Below, in pieces: positions 22,532 through 34,503 of a DNA stretch of 64,000 bases. A model generated the notes under the pieces. The model was not told where the DNA came from. It did not search any database and saw only the letters and a program-made list of their open reading frames with translations. Within the stretch, counting starts at the first letter, position 1. Each line of letters begins with the position of its first letter. Source of the stretch: Euryodendron excelsum (lineage: Eukaryota; Streptophyta; Magnoliopsida; Ericales; Pentaphylacaceae); the NCBI GenBank assembly GCA_033060915.1, contig CM065389.1, positions 17,137,501 to 17,201,500 on the forward strand, in the 5' to 3' direction. The position numbers were made by a program, and so were the translations under genes.

Positions 22532-22921
22532 GAATGACAAGGTCTTTAATCAAATGGTAATCTGTTGGAATGATGTTCTTGAGAATACAAAAATTCAGGC
22601 AGCTTTATGGCTAAAACCTGAGAATCCAAAGGTTTATCTCTCAGTGAATGATGTTCTATATTCATTAGAGGGTGTGAGAAAATTGAGAATTTAATATATT
22701 GTATCCTAGCTTTGGCAGGTGTAGTTTTAGGTGTGTTGTTGTTATTGGTAATTGATGTTGGATTCTTTCCAATTGTGAGCATTGAGTTTTCATTTGAAAG
22801 TGTAATTATTGGTGAGGTTGTTGGCGGAGTTGAGTTCTTGCTCCTCTGCTAAACCTATCCCTTGATGTATCTTTTTAATATATTATATTTTCCTTTGTTT
22901 TTCAAAAAAAAAAAAAAAAAA

Positions 22922-24197
22922 CAAACTCCATCACTAAGTGAATATGTATGACAATGTGTTTTGTGGAGAGAAAGAGAGAGATACCGGTGGTGGGATTTGC
23001 AGCTGTGTACCATATTGCGATGTCTATTTACAGAGGATGAGGAGAAAGAAAGAAGAATTTGATAAAAAATGTTAAAGGTTTGAATTGTCTTTTCAAAATC
23101 CCATTTTGGTGAGAATGATATCTCACTAGTCCAAGCATAACGGTTTTTGTTTGTTTTGCACATTAGTCTAAATTATAAGGGATTATATGTCAATTCTTTT
23201 TAACTCAAGGGGTCATCTGATTATTGGATAATGAAGGTAGATGTAGTTCTAAGCATCAAACAAAATAGCTCCAACTCTTCAAAAATAGATATCGAAAAAA
23301 AAAAATAGTCTTGCAACAATAAATTTCACAATATAGTTTGGTGAATTTGATGGTACATTACACACGGGTCAATCTCAACTTCCCCAAACACACCGTGTAC
23401 AAATGAGATAAAGTCCCTCCACGTACGATGGCCAAACGATTAATTTTTAGGAATAGTAAGTCATCAATTGCAACCACTATTAATTGTCAACGGTGTTACC
23501 TCGTGCTACACAATTCAGGATTTGTCATATTAGAAAAAGTCAAATGTTATCTCATGCTTAACATATGTCTAATAAGACAAAAATAAATAAATAAATAAAT
23601 AACAAAAAAGAAATCAACCTCATTACTAATCATTGGCAAATTCCATACAATGGGCTATAAAATTCCCTGCAATGAGATTTTTCTACAATAATGCATGTGT
23701 TTTCTATATGATCTAGAAAAGTTTAATATTGATGATAATTTTACAATAACTTCTACCACACTATTTGGATTTATATGCATCACAACTTTTGCTACTCAAG
23801 TTTTTAAAATAAAATAACTATTTAAGAGGGACATTTATAAATTTTTAGAGGGACAAAAAATTACTTTTAAAATTGTGGATAAAAATATAATTTTTAAAAT
23901 TTGTGATGGGACAGCTACCCCTTTGAGCAGAGGTTTGCTCTGCCCCTGCTCAAGTATTGCAACTTCAAGAAGATTATCTAAAACATCAAGAAGAAAATGA
24001 ACCTAGAAGGTCTGCAAATGCTTGAATAACTAGCGGTACTCTCCTCATTGCATGGTCTAAGTTATTTTTCTTCCAAAATCACCAACCAATCATATTCAGA
24101 TACTTCAAGCTGTGATAACTGGAAAAGTATGGCCTATAGAGATCTCTAAGTAATCTTTTTCAATGACACGGATCCCGAATATGAGTGAATGTACACC
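22922..24197. other. Non-coding stretch with repeat copy B
   Basis: No gene is recognised. About 23400-23690 and 23990-24197 resemble the segments near 44760-45110 and 45590, forming copy B of a low-copy repeat; the last part is the left flank of the Tat element. Between them, about 23770-23960 looks like the end of a hAT-related element. Confidence 0.45.
23770..23960. mobile_element. Possible hAT end fragment
   Basis: The right border reads GCTCTGCCCCTG, whose reverse complement CAGGGGCAGAGC is like the terminal repeats of ZMYM1-type plant hAT elements, and the adjoining sequence is A/T-rich with GAGGGACA words. No coding sequence and no TSD were found. Confidence 0.3.
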
Positions 24198-24205
24198 CAC
24201 CTGGG

Positions 24206-24833
24206 TGATGATGGTTTTTCGACCAGACCAGAGGCCGTGTTATCAGTCAACCAGCACTTGTTAGACGACGCCTTTCCCATGCCACCTGGTCGTCGCCCGA
24301 CCAGGCCTCCCGACTGTTCGTCCTAGCCCTCCCGACCTAAATGAATGCCCGTAACCGTTCACCGATCAGGTTGGCGCCTGACCGTGCCAGTAGAGCCCAC
24401 TTCTGACACCGACCACCCTGGCATGCATCAGGGGCATGGGTGTGGCGTGTACTTGCAACAATCCCCCACTCCTCTGATACCGTTCTGACACACATCACCT
24501 TGGAGTGTAGGGATGACCCTCTCGAGTGTTCTGACACCATTCTGATCCTCCAACTAGAGGCCGCCACGTGGAGAGACCACCTACCACCCCCATGCAGGCA
24601 TACAAGGGGAACAGTTCAACCCCTTCGCAGGTACGCAAACACATAACCCTGAAAGAAACTCTAAGGCATTTTCTCCTCTCCCACATTTTGGATCTCGTAG
24701 AATCTAACTTGAACATCGGAGGGCCTTTGGCTTCCACCACACCAGTGGGTTTAGTGCAGGAGATCACTGGCCGGAGAGAGGGCAGTTCATCCCGGACCTG
24801 GGGGCAAGCCATCACGAGTTTGCTGCATCATCA
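24206..24833 (+). repeat. 5' LTR of the Tat element
   Basis: 628 bp, starting TGATGATGG and ending GCATCATCA, with an 8-bp terminal inverted repeat. It aligns without gaps to the 3' LTR. Confidence 0.9.
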
Positions 24834-24835
24834 GC

Positions 24836-24856
24836 TGGCACCGTCTGTGGGAACGA
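24836..24856 (+). promoter_or_regulatory. Primer-binding site of the Tat element
   Basis: TGGCACCGTCTGTGGGAACG lies two bases after the 5' LTR, where the tRNA primer binds. The ancestral form was probably TGGCGCCGTCTGTGGG, known from Tat-type elements. I did not assign the tRNA. Confidence 0.6.
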
Positions 24857-24922
24857 CTATCCTCGTGGCATTTCATGGTCTTGACTAGGTCTGGGATTAG
24901 CACCCTCCCTGCAGGAAACTTG

Positions 24923-26455
24923 ATGGCCGATACCAGCGCAGAGAAGATAGCCACCTTAGAGAAGACGATGGCTGACATGATGGCCAGCATGCATCAGTTG
25001 GTCCGTCAAAATGCGGAGTTGCTCTAACCTAACCCCGCTCCCCCGGTAGAGATTCCATCGTGGCCCAACCCGTCGGCGGAAGAGTAAGAGGAGCAAGAGG
25101 TCGACAAGGATCCGTCCATCTGCCCCAACGGTAACAAAAACGACAATGGAGGACGGGTTGAGGACCCTCTCCTCCGCCGTGAGCCCCACATCGAAGAAGC
25201 ACAAACGAGCCACGTTATCCCATCGAGGACGGAGATGGTAGGCGACAGGCCGGAAAGCTCCCATGCTTGGGACGAACAACTGAGGGCCATGCAAGCTCAG
25301 ATAGCAGGAGTTTTAGTTGCAGTGGAGGCTAAAGCTCCAAACACCGTAGATGCCCTCATTGATCGAACGGCCTCGCCGTTCACACAGAAGGTGATGGATT
25401 ACCTGCTCCCCCCTAAGTTCAAAATGCTGACAGTGGACGTGTTCGACGGGTCTAGAGACCTAGTAGACCATTTGGAGACGTTTAGGGCGCTCATGCACCT
25501 GCAGGCAGTGCCGAACGAGATCATATGCAAAGCCTTCCCTGTCACGTTAAAGGGTTCGGCACGAACCTGGTTTAACAAAATCAAACCAGCGACGGTCTCC
25601 ACCTTCAAAGAACTCAATAAACTCTTTGTGAGCCACTACATTGGTACCCAGAGACAAAGGAGGCCTGCAGCGTACTTGTTAACTGTGAGACAAAAGAAGG
25701 AGGAGACATTACGGGAGTATGTGGGGAGGTTCAATCAGGAGACTTTGGCCGTGGACGACGTGGATGATAAGGTGGCCATCACGACGTTCATGAGCGGCTT
25801 GAGAAGTAGGAAGCTCCTCTTTTCCTTATCGAAGAGGCCACCCCAAGACATAGCCGAATTGATACTTCGAGCTCAAAAGCACATGAATGCGGAAGATGCC
25901 ATGAGCGTCAGGCGAGACAATGACAAAGGGACCGGCTCCTGCACGGAGAAGAAGAGGCCGAGCGGAACCTCAAATGACGAGAGGGAGACGAAAGCGAGCA
26001 GAAGTAGCAACCGAGCGAGGAGCCGGGGAGAAGAGAGATGCGAGCATTATCGCAGTTTAGATTGAACGTTCACCCCACTCACGACGAAGTTGAAGGATGT
26101 CCTAATGGAGATCAGAGATGACCCAGACCTGAAATGGCTCGAGCTTCTGAAAACGACCTCGAGCATGAGGAACAGAAGGAGATACTAGCGGTTCCACCGT
26201 GATCATGGCCATGACACGGAAGACTACATTGACCTGAAATAGCAGATCAAGAATCTGGTCAAACGGGGCAGGCTCAGCCGCTATGTAGCCGGCCGAGACC
26301 GAACATAGGGGGAACGACGTAGCCTAGCAAGGACAAAAACAACCACCCATCTCATTGGAGAGATAAGGGTCATTGTAGGAGGATTCCCTGGAGGAGGGGA
26401 GTCCTCTTCGGCGAGGAGGAAGCATGTCCGGGACATCCGAACCGAAGCGGAAGTA
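24923..26455 (+). pseudogene. gag region of the Tat element, with stops
   Basis: One reading frame from ATG 24923 shows a coiled-coil-like start, then the capsid-type retrotransposon gag domain (PFTQKVMDYLLPPKFKMLTV, FDGSRDLVDHLETFRALM, ARTWFNKIKP, LREYVGRFNQE) within 25235-26065. After it comes a Lys/Arg-rich tail and the RFHRDHGHDTEDYIDLK string, a marker of Tat gag. Stops occur at 25025, 25085, 26063, 26186, 26240 and 26306, but there is no frameshift. The protein would form the virus-like particle; this copy cannot make it. Confidence 0.85.
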
Positions 26456-27238
26456 ATGCTGGTCGGGGCAGCCAGTAAGAAGACGAAGACCGAAGGCCCC
26501 GTGATCACCTTCACCGAAGAGGAGGCCACAGAACTACACCAACCACATGATGACCCCCTGGTCGTTTTCGCGGTGATCTCCAACTTCAAAACTTGGAGAA
26601 TCTTGATTGACAGCGGAAGCTCGGCTGACATCCTGTTCCGGGGGGCCTTCGAAAAAATGTAGATTGGCCAAATAAAGTTGAAGCTAGTAAGTTGTCCCCT
26701 GGTCGACTTCACCGGAGACTGGGTGGTCCCGCTCGAATCCATCGCCTTACCAGTCACCCTTGGAGAAGAACCGCATCGGACAATGAAAATGGTCCACTTT
26801 TTGGATGTGGATTGCCTATCTGTATACAATGCCATCATTGGCCAAACGGCTCTGAACCAATTTAAAGCAGTCACTTCCACGTACCATCTCCGGATCAAAT
26901 TCCCAACTGACACTGGGGTTGGGTGCGTTAGGGGCAACTAGAAGGAAGCACGGGAGTGCTACATGGCCTCCCTTAAAAGGGAGCCCAACAAGGAGACCTT
27001 GGTCATCGAAAAGCTCGAGTTGAGGGATGAGGAGGAAGTCAGAAGGGGCGAGCCGGCGGAAGAACTAGAAGATGTCCTAGTCGGGGCCCAAAAGCAGAAC
27101 AAAACAGTGAAAATAGGGACTGTCACACCTGAAGAGCTGAAACAACAGCTGAGGAAGTTCCTGAGGGACAACGCTGACATATTCGCCTGGTCTCAAGAGG
27201 ATATGCCCGGTATTGACACATGAGTAACAGCCTACTAC
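26456..27238 (+). pseudogene. Protease region of the Tat element, with stops
   Basis: In the same frame as gag, the string ILIDSGSSADILF near 26602-26640 holds the aspartic protease motif D-S-G. The spacer to reverse transcriptase (to about 27238) ends with IFAWSQEDMPGID, which precedes the RT in this branch. Stops at 26660, 26939 and 27221. Confidence 0.85.
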
Positions 27239-29005
27239 TTGAACATTGACCCTGAGGCCAGACCGGTCAAGCAAAAGAGAATGAACTTTGCGCCGGACAA
27301 GAATGATGTAGTCGCTGAAGAAGCGGAGAAGCTGGTGCAGGCAAAGTTCATCAGGGAAGTGCACTACCCCACTTGGCTCTCCAACGTCGTCACGGTGAAG
27401 AAGTCCAATGGGAAGTGGCGGATGTGCGTCGACTTCACCGACCTGAACAAAGTATGCCCCAAAGACAGTTTCCCCCTGCCGACCATCGATCTTCTCATTG
27501 ACTCTACCGTAGGGTATGAAATGCTGATTTTTATGGATGTTTTTTGAGGATATAACCAGACCCGGATGGCGGAGCACGACCAGGAGTATACGGCCTTCAT
27601 CACAGACCGAGGGCTCTATTACTATAACATCATGTCGTTCGAATTAAAGAATGCAAGGGCAACATACCAACGGCTGGTCAACCTCATATTCAAAACACAG
27701 ATTGGGCGTAATGTGGAGGTTTACGTGGATGACATGTTGGTGAAAAGCAAGGAGGCCACCAACCACCTACGGGATCTTGAAGAGACGTTCCAAACACTCC
27801 GCAAGTACCAAATGAAGCTCAATCCCGCCAAGTGTGCCTTCGGCGTCGCCTCGGGGAAGTTCCTAGGCTTTATGGTCTCACAGAGGGAGATTGAGGCGAG
27901 CCCAGAAAAGATTCAGGCCATTATCGACATGCAGGCGCCTCGGACGAAGAAGGATGTTCAACGGCTGGTAGGACGTGTTATAGCCCTGAACAGATTCATC
28001 TCCCGGTCCACCGACAAGTGTCTTCTCTTCTTCAAAATTCTACGCAAGGCGTTCGAATGGAACGAGGAGTGTGAAGTAGCCTTTGGTCAACTCAAACAAT
28101 ACTGTAGCTCAATCCCATTGCTCAGCTGAACTGTCCCAGGGGAGGAATTATTTCTCTATTTGGCAGTATCGGCGACAGCAGTGAGCTTAGCTCTTGTATG
28201 AGAAGAAGGGGGGATCCATAAGCCAGTGTACTACACCAGTCGTGCCTTGCGTGGAGCTGAAGAACGGTACCCGAGGATGGAACTTATGGCTTTCGTTCTG
28301 GTGACTGCCACTGGGCGCTTGAGGCCCTACTTTCAAGCCCACACAATTGTGGTACTCACTGACTAGCCCTTGAAGAACATTCTACACAAGCCAGAGACGT
28401 TAGGACACTTAGTGAAATGGTCTGTCGAACTTAGCCAGTTCGACATCCACTATCGACCCCGACCGGTGATTAAAGGGCAAGCTGTTGCAGACTTCATCGC
28501 AGAATTCACTAACTCACCCCTTGCCACCCCAGACGCCGACTTACCTGACAGCCACTGGGTTCTGAATGTCGATGGTTCCTCCACCCATGACTCTGGTGGT
28601 GCCGGAGTGCTCCTCGTCACCCCGGATGGCTACAAGATGAAATATGCTCTTCGTTTCAAGTTCCCTGCCACCAACAACGTTGCAGAATACGAAGCACTCA
28701 TTGCCGGTCTCAGAATGGCTTGGCGAATGGGGTTCGAATAGATAGTGGTGCGAAGCGACTCCCAATTGGTGATGGAGCAAGTCCAGGAAGAGTATGAGGC
28801 CAGAGAAGGCAACATGAAACAATATTGCCAAATGGCGAAGTGCGTGGCTAGAAAATTCGCCAAGGTACTACTGAAGCGTGTACCGAGATTGCAGAACGAA
28901 GAGGCAGACCGGCTAGCTAGGATTGCCTCGTCAAATGAGCCCGACCCGAACGTCTCGATTGAGATTCTTGATTTATCGAGCATCCAGAGCCCGGAAGTCG
29001 ACTAG
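27239..29005 (+). pseudogene. Reverse transcriptase and RNase H of the Tat element, with stops
   Basis: Still in the gag frame. RT motifs in order: KWRMCVDFTDLNKVCPKDSF and PLPTIDLLID (27418-27500), GYNQTRM near 27550, and the catalytic YVDD (VEVYVDDMLVKSK, about 27716-27755), followed by the connection region (TSRALRGAEERYPRMEL). A type-I RNase H follows with D in VLNVDGSS near 28565, E in NVAEYEAL near 28690 and D in RSDSQLV near 28755. Two RNase H-like segments (the decayed Ty3 RNase H and a second, better kept archaeal-like one) are usual in Tat elements. Stops at 27545, 28127, 28199, 28364, 28739 and 29003. Confidence 0.88.
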
Positions 29006-29026
29006 GTTGAGCCCAAACCCTCATGG

Positions 29027-30255
29027 ATGAGCCAAATCAGGAATTTCTTGGAGAACGGAACCCTGCCTGAAGACCGGACTGAGGTGAGACAGATTCAGTA
29101 TTGTTCGAGCAGATACCTCATACAAGACAGAGTACTCTACAAAAGGGGGCATACTATGCCGCTGCTTCATTGTGCTAATGAGGAAGAAACAGACTACATA
29201 ATGCGGGAGGTCCACGAAGGGGTGTGTGGGAACCACTTTGGTGGCCAGTCTCTCACCAAGATGATATTACGAACGGCCTATTATTGGCCCACCATGGAGA
29301 GGGATGCCCAGGAATTTGTCAAGAAGTGTGACAAGTGCTAACGGTTTGCAATATCCCAAGACTGCCCTCTCAAGAGCTGACTCCGATCCAGACACCATGG
29401 CCCTTCGCACAGTGGGGGATCGACATTGTGGGACCGTTGCCGCTCAGCAAAGGACAGACGAAGTTTGCGGTGGTGGCGATCGACTACTTCATAAAGTGGG
29501 TGGAGGCAGAGGCCCTACCGACGATCACCAAGGAGAAGATGAAGAAATTCTTGTGGCAGAATATCATGTGCAGGTTCGGGATCCCCAGGGTCGTCATCAC
29601 GGACAACGGGAAGCAGTTCGAGGGCAGGCAATTCAACCAGCTGTGCATTGACTTGGGAATAAGCCACCATGCTTCGTCCTCCAAGCATCCTCAAGCCAAT
29701 GGCCAAGTCGAAGTTACCAACAGGTCCTTCTTGAAGATCCTTAAGATGAAGTTGGAGAAGGACAAGAGCTTGTGGGCGGAGGAGCTCCCTAACATCCTTT
29801 GGGCTTACAGAATGACGGAGAGAGTGTCCACAGGACAGACGCCGTTCTCACTTACCTTCGGCATCGAAGCCGTCATCCCAGTAGAGATCGGCCTTCCTAG
29901 CCCCAAAACGTTGCAGTTCAACCTCTTGACCAACGGCGAAGCCATGAATGTGGACCTAGATCTGTTGGAGGAAAGAAGGCTTCAGACAGCTATGAGGGTG
30001 GCGTCCTACCAGTAGAAGATGCGTCAATACCACAACTCTAGAGTTCGATAAAAGACTTCACAACCGGAGACCTTGTTTTGAAGAGAGTCAATCAGTCCAC
30101 AAAAGATCCTCGGAAGGGTAAGCTCAAGCCCAATTGGGAAGAACCCTACGAGGTGGTCGGCGGCACTAGAAAGGGGACATATAAGTTAAGGAACTCAGAA
30201 GGCAAGGAGCTCCCGCACCCATGGCACGCAGAGCATCTAAGGAAGTACTATTCTT
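29027..30255 (+). pseudogene. Integrase of the Tat element, with one frameshift
   Basis: The HHCC zinc-binding part (HEGVCGNHF...CDKC) ends at a stop at 29339. A one-base loss then moves the rest into the next frame (29335-30015). The catalytic core keeps its D,D,E residues: D in WGIDIVGPL, D in VITDNGKQFEG and E in ANGQVEVTNRS. The C-terminal part continues, with further breaks near 30013-30060, through the KPNWEEPYEVV block to HAEHLRKYYS near 30250. The domain would insert element cDNA; this copy is dead. Confidence 0.88.
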
Positions 30256-30364
30256 GAAAGGCTCCTACTTGTAATTCACCACAATATCAATAAAAAAGAT
30301 TGTTCGACAACTGTCTGCTTATGCAAAATCGACACAGAATCTGCCGACTTGTGAGGAAACGACA

Positions 30365-30790
30365 TTAAATCTGCTCAGACAAGCACCGAGGAGAGCTAGA
30401 GTGCCTTAAATGGCAATGGCACTGAATCTGCTCGGTTAAGCGCCAAGCAGAGCTAGAGGGCCTTAAATGGCAATGGCACTGAATCTGCTCGGTCAAGTGT
30501 CGTGCAGAGCCAGATGGCCTTAAATGGCAATGGCATTGAATCTGCTCGGTCAAGCATTGAATCTGCTCGGTCAAGCACCGAACAGAGCCAGAGGGCCTCA
30601 AATGGCAATGGCATTGAATCTGCTCGGTCAAGTGCCGAGCAGAGCCAGATGGCCTTACATGGCAATGGCATTGAATTTGCTCGGTCAAGTGCCGAGCAGA
30701 GCCAGAGGGCCTTAAATGACAGTGGCTTTAAACCTGCTCGATCAAGTGCCGAGCAGAGCCAGATAGCCTTAATGGCCATGGCATTGAATT
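30365..30790 (+). repeat. Tandem repeat of ~59 bp carrying a hairpin
   Basis: About seven copies of a unit containing AATCTGCTCGGTCAAG and AGAGCCAGATGGCCTTAAAT. The better-kept units contain CTGCTCGG, a 7-base loop and CCGAGCAG, a perfect 8-bp stem. A related dyad (CCTGTTCGG and CCGATCAGG) lies just beyond at about 30807-30835. One extra short unit is inserted near 30555. All six frames give only repetitive readings. Confidence 0.88.
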
Positions 30791-31051
30791 AGCAACAATG
30801 TTGGACCTGTTCGGTTATCGTTGCCGATCAGGTCCATGTTAGCACTTACAAACATTCTTCAAGCTACTCCAATAAGATGCTTAGAAAATACATCACACAC
30901 AGAGTATAAGAACAAAATTTCATTTCATTTATGCAAGGAGGGGTACAAAGGCAGAATGCCCATTACAAGAGTAAAAAAAAAAAAAAAAAAAGAAAAGAAG
31001 AAAGACAACAACTAGTGAAGCAAAACGAGGGGGCCCGAACTACATTCATGC

Positions 31052-33303
31052 CTAAGCCTGCTCGGCAGTTTGTCCCTCAGCGTCAGCACGCTGAGCATCC
31101 CCGACCTGGCCAGGCAGGACTCCGTCAAGGGGGTCCAAACCCGAGAAGTCCGAGTCAGGATATTTCTTGGACGCTTGCTTCCTGGTTGTCTCAAAGCCCA
31201 AGAGAAAAGTGGGCTCCAACAAGGCTTGGAAGTCATCCCCGTTCTTGAACTCTTGAATGGCCTCAGCCCTTGCCTTCTTGAGCTCCTCGCCGAAGGCCGC
31301 TACGATCTTCTCCAACTCGTGCCTTTTGGCCTCCTCGGTCGAGAAGTTCAGCAGTAGCTTATTGGCTTGCCTTGCGAGCCTTTTGTTGTCGGCCAGAGCC
31401 GACTGGAGCTCCTCTAGAGCAGAATCCCTCTCGGCACGGGCGGTCGAGACATCGCCCTTCAGCGACTGGACCTCCTGGATGAGCGCCGAGCTGGCTACCT
31501 TCTCTTCTTGGACGACCTTCTCCGAAGTCCCCAGGCAGTGGCCTAGAGCCATGACCCTAGCAAGAGACTGAAAACCGAATGGTTAGAACTTAAAAGACTA
31601 CACAAAAGTCGATGAAGAACGGAATGACAACCACACAAAAGCTCACCTTGAACAGATCGTGGTTGGCATCCCTGACCAGTCGCGAGTTGGGATGCTTGCT
31701 CAGCCTCGTGATGTCCAAAGGCCTTACCGCCTCTGCCGCCCTCTCCCAGGCCATGTCTGAGCTATCAATGACATTAATTGGGGCAGAAGCAGCTGGACTG
31801 GCACGGGCCTGGGAGTCTACCGAAATGTCCATGCTACACATCGATTGAGATCCCTCGGGATACCCTGGAGGAGGCCTAACGACCTTGGAAACCTGACCCT
31901 TGCCCTTATGGAGGGACGCCTTCTTCTTCGGAGGAGGGGGATGGGGGAGCTCTTCAGTAGCCTCGACGGTCTTCTGGCACTTCGATCCTGAGGCGCTAGC
32001 CGTCGCTACCCTCTTCCTAGCCAAGTAGTTAATGTCAAAACTCATTGCGGCTAGCTCGGAAGTTGGATGGCATGCTTGGGGACCGAGCTAGACCGTTGCG
32101 GTATCGGCTTGAGCAACCATAGTAGACTGGCGATTTGCAAAGAATAGCCAGAAAAGTCAAAGAACGACTAGCGTAACAAAAGCAAAAATGTACTCACTCT
32201 TCTCACGTTCTGCAGCCAAGGCCTCTCTACTCGGTTCGGGCCCTAAGAGGTATTGGGCAAGCGCCTCAACAGTCACCAAGTCTTTGGCGGTCCGAAACTC
32301 ATACTCTTTGACCTATTCTACAGCCGCCTTGTGCTCGGCAGACAGAAGGGGCTTAACCCGACCTGACACCCATAGGACACCTAAGTTAGAACGGGCGACA
32401 CATGCAACAAACATAAAACAAAAAAAGAGGAAGAAGACTCGGGGAAAAGAACATACCTTTCTTACTCGGGTATCCCTATTGCTTGGGGATCCGAGAAGAG
32501 AAGTCTGTCTCCCAGGAGTAGAACTCCCAGCCCTCTCCGCTAATGAAGAAGAACTGGTCTTTCCAGTTCTTGTGTGAAGAAGGAAGCTCGTAGACCAGAT
32601 CGAGTCCTGTCGACCGACCTGAGAAGTACTAGTACCCCTTCCCACGCTCGGCCGGCCTGTAGCAGTATGAGAACTCCTCTGGCATGACGTCCCTCCCATG
32701 GACGATCTGCCAGAGGATCATACAGCCCGCCATGATCCGCCAGGCGTTCGGCGAGAGTTGTCTGGGGGAGAGGCGTAACCTTTGCAGAATTTCTCTAACT
32801 AGCCTAGGGAGCAGCACACGAAGACCACCAGCCAGTGCACCCTCAAAGATCGTTATCTCCCCCTCCTTAGCCGAGCACGCCCAATTCCCAGAGCTGGGAA
32901 CCCTATACCTTACCCCTTTTGGGATCTGGTACACCTGCCGAAGGGTAGCGACTTTCTCCCTGTCAAGAGAGGAGGAAATCCCCACTGCTTTATACCCGGG
33001 GTCATCAGCTTCCTCCCCCTTCCTTGGCCCAACCTCTTGAGCTCGGGCAGCAACCTCAGTGGGTTAGTCCCGTCCTTCCCCGACGCTAGAGTGGGCGGCC
33101 CCAGCCTCCCCTGACTCGGGAACTCCCTGGGACCCCCCAGTGTTCCCCACAGAGGCCTCTTCTTGGGTCTGACGCCTCTCGACTTGATACCCATTAGAAC
33201 CGGTCTCTTCCGAGTCCGAGATAACCCCCTCCAGATTCGACATTGTGCCGAGGGGCCTACAACCCTCAATCCTATCAAACACCGACTTGAACAACTCACA
33301 CAA
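31052..33303 (-). pseudogene. Antisense extra ORF (aORF) of the Tat element
   Basis: On the strand opposite to gag-pol, open segments follow each other: 33303-33064 (MCELFKSVFDRIEG...SNLEGVISDSEE), 32985-32629 (ALAGGLRVLLPRLVREILQR then LSPNAWRIMAGCMILWQIV), 32045-31590, and 31552-31052, which is strongly coiled coil (LQSALADNKRLARQANKLLL). The middle block resembles the 'putative gypsy type transposon' domain (Pfam Transposase_28) that Tat elements of Retand type encode in reverse orientation after integrase. Frame changes between segments could be introns or decay. Its role is unknown. Confidence 0.65.
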
Positions 33304-33870
33304 GTTCCCAAGGACGGATTCTAAGAATTCCGGCCTGTCAACAAACCTTGAAAAGTAAGGAATCTGGTCCCTTCCCTAAAAAATGAACACACAATAAACC
33401 AGTACATACAACCAAAGGGCAAGGCTTACCGCGGTTCGAAGTACCGGCGGCGAGTTTCGAAGCAAGCCCGCGGTGCGACGCGAGGAATGATGCCCTTTCA
33501 ACTGGCCGAAGACGACGGAGATGGCGTTGGGGACGACGAAGGAGGTTTTTTCTTTCTCTCTTTGCGTATTTGGTAAAAAGCAGTAAGGAAAAATGGGGGC
33601 AACCGCCTCCCTAAACTCCCCCCACATCTTTGAAATCAACGACCCAGATAGCCTACGATGAGGGGACGCCAACGGCTGAGATGCGGTGCGTCTTTTCGAC
33701 TACTAACGACTAATCCCTGGCCGCCACGTGGGGGCATGTAAAGCGACGCGACATGACCCGACATTATTGCGCTGCCCCCACCATAAATGAGCTCCGTGTT
33801 TCGTGGTCGGGCCGTCCCGTGGAATTCCTCTAACCCCAAGCAGATGGCCAGATGAATTGGGGGCATCTGG

Positions 33871-34498
33871 TGATGATGGTTTCCCGACCAGACCAGAGGT
33901 CGTGTTATCAGTCGATCGGCACTTGCTAGACGACGCCTTTCCCATGCCACCTGGTCATCGCCCGACCAGGTCTCTCGACTGTTCGTCCTCGCCTTCTCGA
34001 GCTGAATGGATACCCATAACCGTTCACCGATCGGGTCGGCGCTCGACCGTACCAGTAGGGCCCACTTTTGACACCGGCCACCCTGGCATGCATCAGGGGC
34101 GTGGGTGTGGCATGTATTTGCAACAATCCCCCACTCCTCTAACACTGTTCTGACACACGCCACCTTGGAGTGTAGGGATGACCCTCTCGAGTGTTCTGAC
34201 ATCATTTTGATCTTCCAACTAGAGGCCGCCACATGGAGAGACCACCTACCATCCCCATGCAGGTATACAAGGGGAAAAGTTCAACCCCTTCGCAGGTACG
34301 CAAACACATAACCCTGAAAGAAACTCTAAGGCATCTTCTCCTCTCCCACATTTTGGATCTCGTTAAATCTAACTTGAACACCGGAGAGCTTTTGGCTTCC
34401 ACCACACCGGTGGGTTTAGTGCAGGAGATCACCGGCCGGCGAGAGGCCAATTTATCCCGGACCTGGGGGCAAGCCATCACGAGTTTGCTGCATCATCA
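33871..34498 (+). repeat. 3' LTR of the Tat element
   Basis: 628 bp with the same ends as the 5' LTR. A purine-rich GAATTGGGGGCATCTGG precedes it (33854-33870) and is the likely plus-strand primer. Of about 53 differences from the 5' LTR, about 47 are transitions (hand count). Confidence 0.9.
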
Positions 34499-34503
34499 CA
34501 CCT

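Larger units (their letters stand above)
18454..22921 (+). mobile_element. L1-type LINE, 5'-truncated and broken
   Basis: In order on the plus strand: a Lys-rich tail that may be the end of ORF1 (from about 18460), an apurinic-like endonuclease (18871-19551), reverse transcriptase (about 20137-21260), a zinc-knuckle zf-RVT segment (about 22277-22480), and an 18-bp poly(A) tail at 22904-22921. That order is typical of plant L1 elements. Frameshifts, stops, two long G runs and a local duplication make it inactive. I could not find matching TSDs, so the left edge is approximate. Confidence 0.8.
24198..34503 (+). mobile_element. Ty3/gypsy element of the Tat branch, full length
   Basis: Two 628-bp LTRs (24206-24833 and 33871-34498) begin TGATGATG and end CATCATCA. 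Between them come a primer-binding-like string (24836-24856), gag, protease, reverse transcriptase, RNase H and integrase in the Ty3/gypsy order, then a long 3' region with tandem hairpins and an antisense ORF, typical of the Tat branch. CACCT occurs at 24198-24202 and 34499-34503 as the TSD; three G follow the left copy before the LTR proper. A related unoccupied site is seen at about 45640-45680. By hand alignment the LTRs differ at about 53 positions, roughly 8%, so it is an old insertion. Confidence 0.88.

Noticed and set aside
30365..30790. Tandem repeat that at first sight resembles a CRISPR array
   Set aside because: The units run head to tail with no unique spacers, the context is a plant retrotransposon, and no cas-like genes are present.
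30365..30792. Several open frames with repeated Ala/Asn/Arg or Cys/His motifs
   Set aside because: They are translations of the 59-bp repeat in different frames; no known domain, and similar frames appear on both strands.
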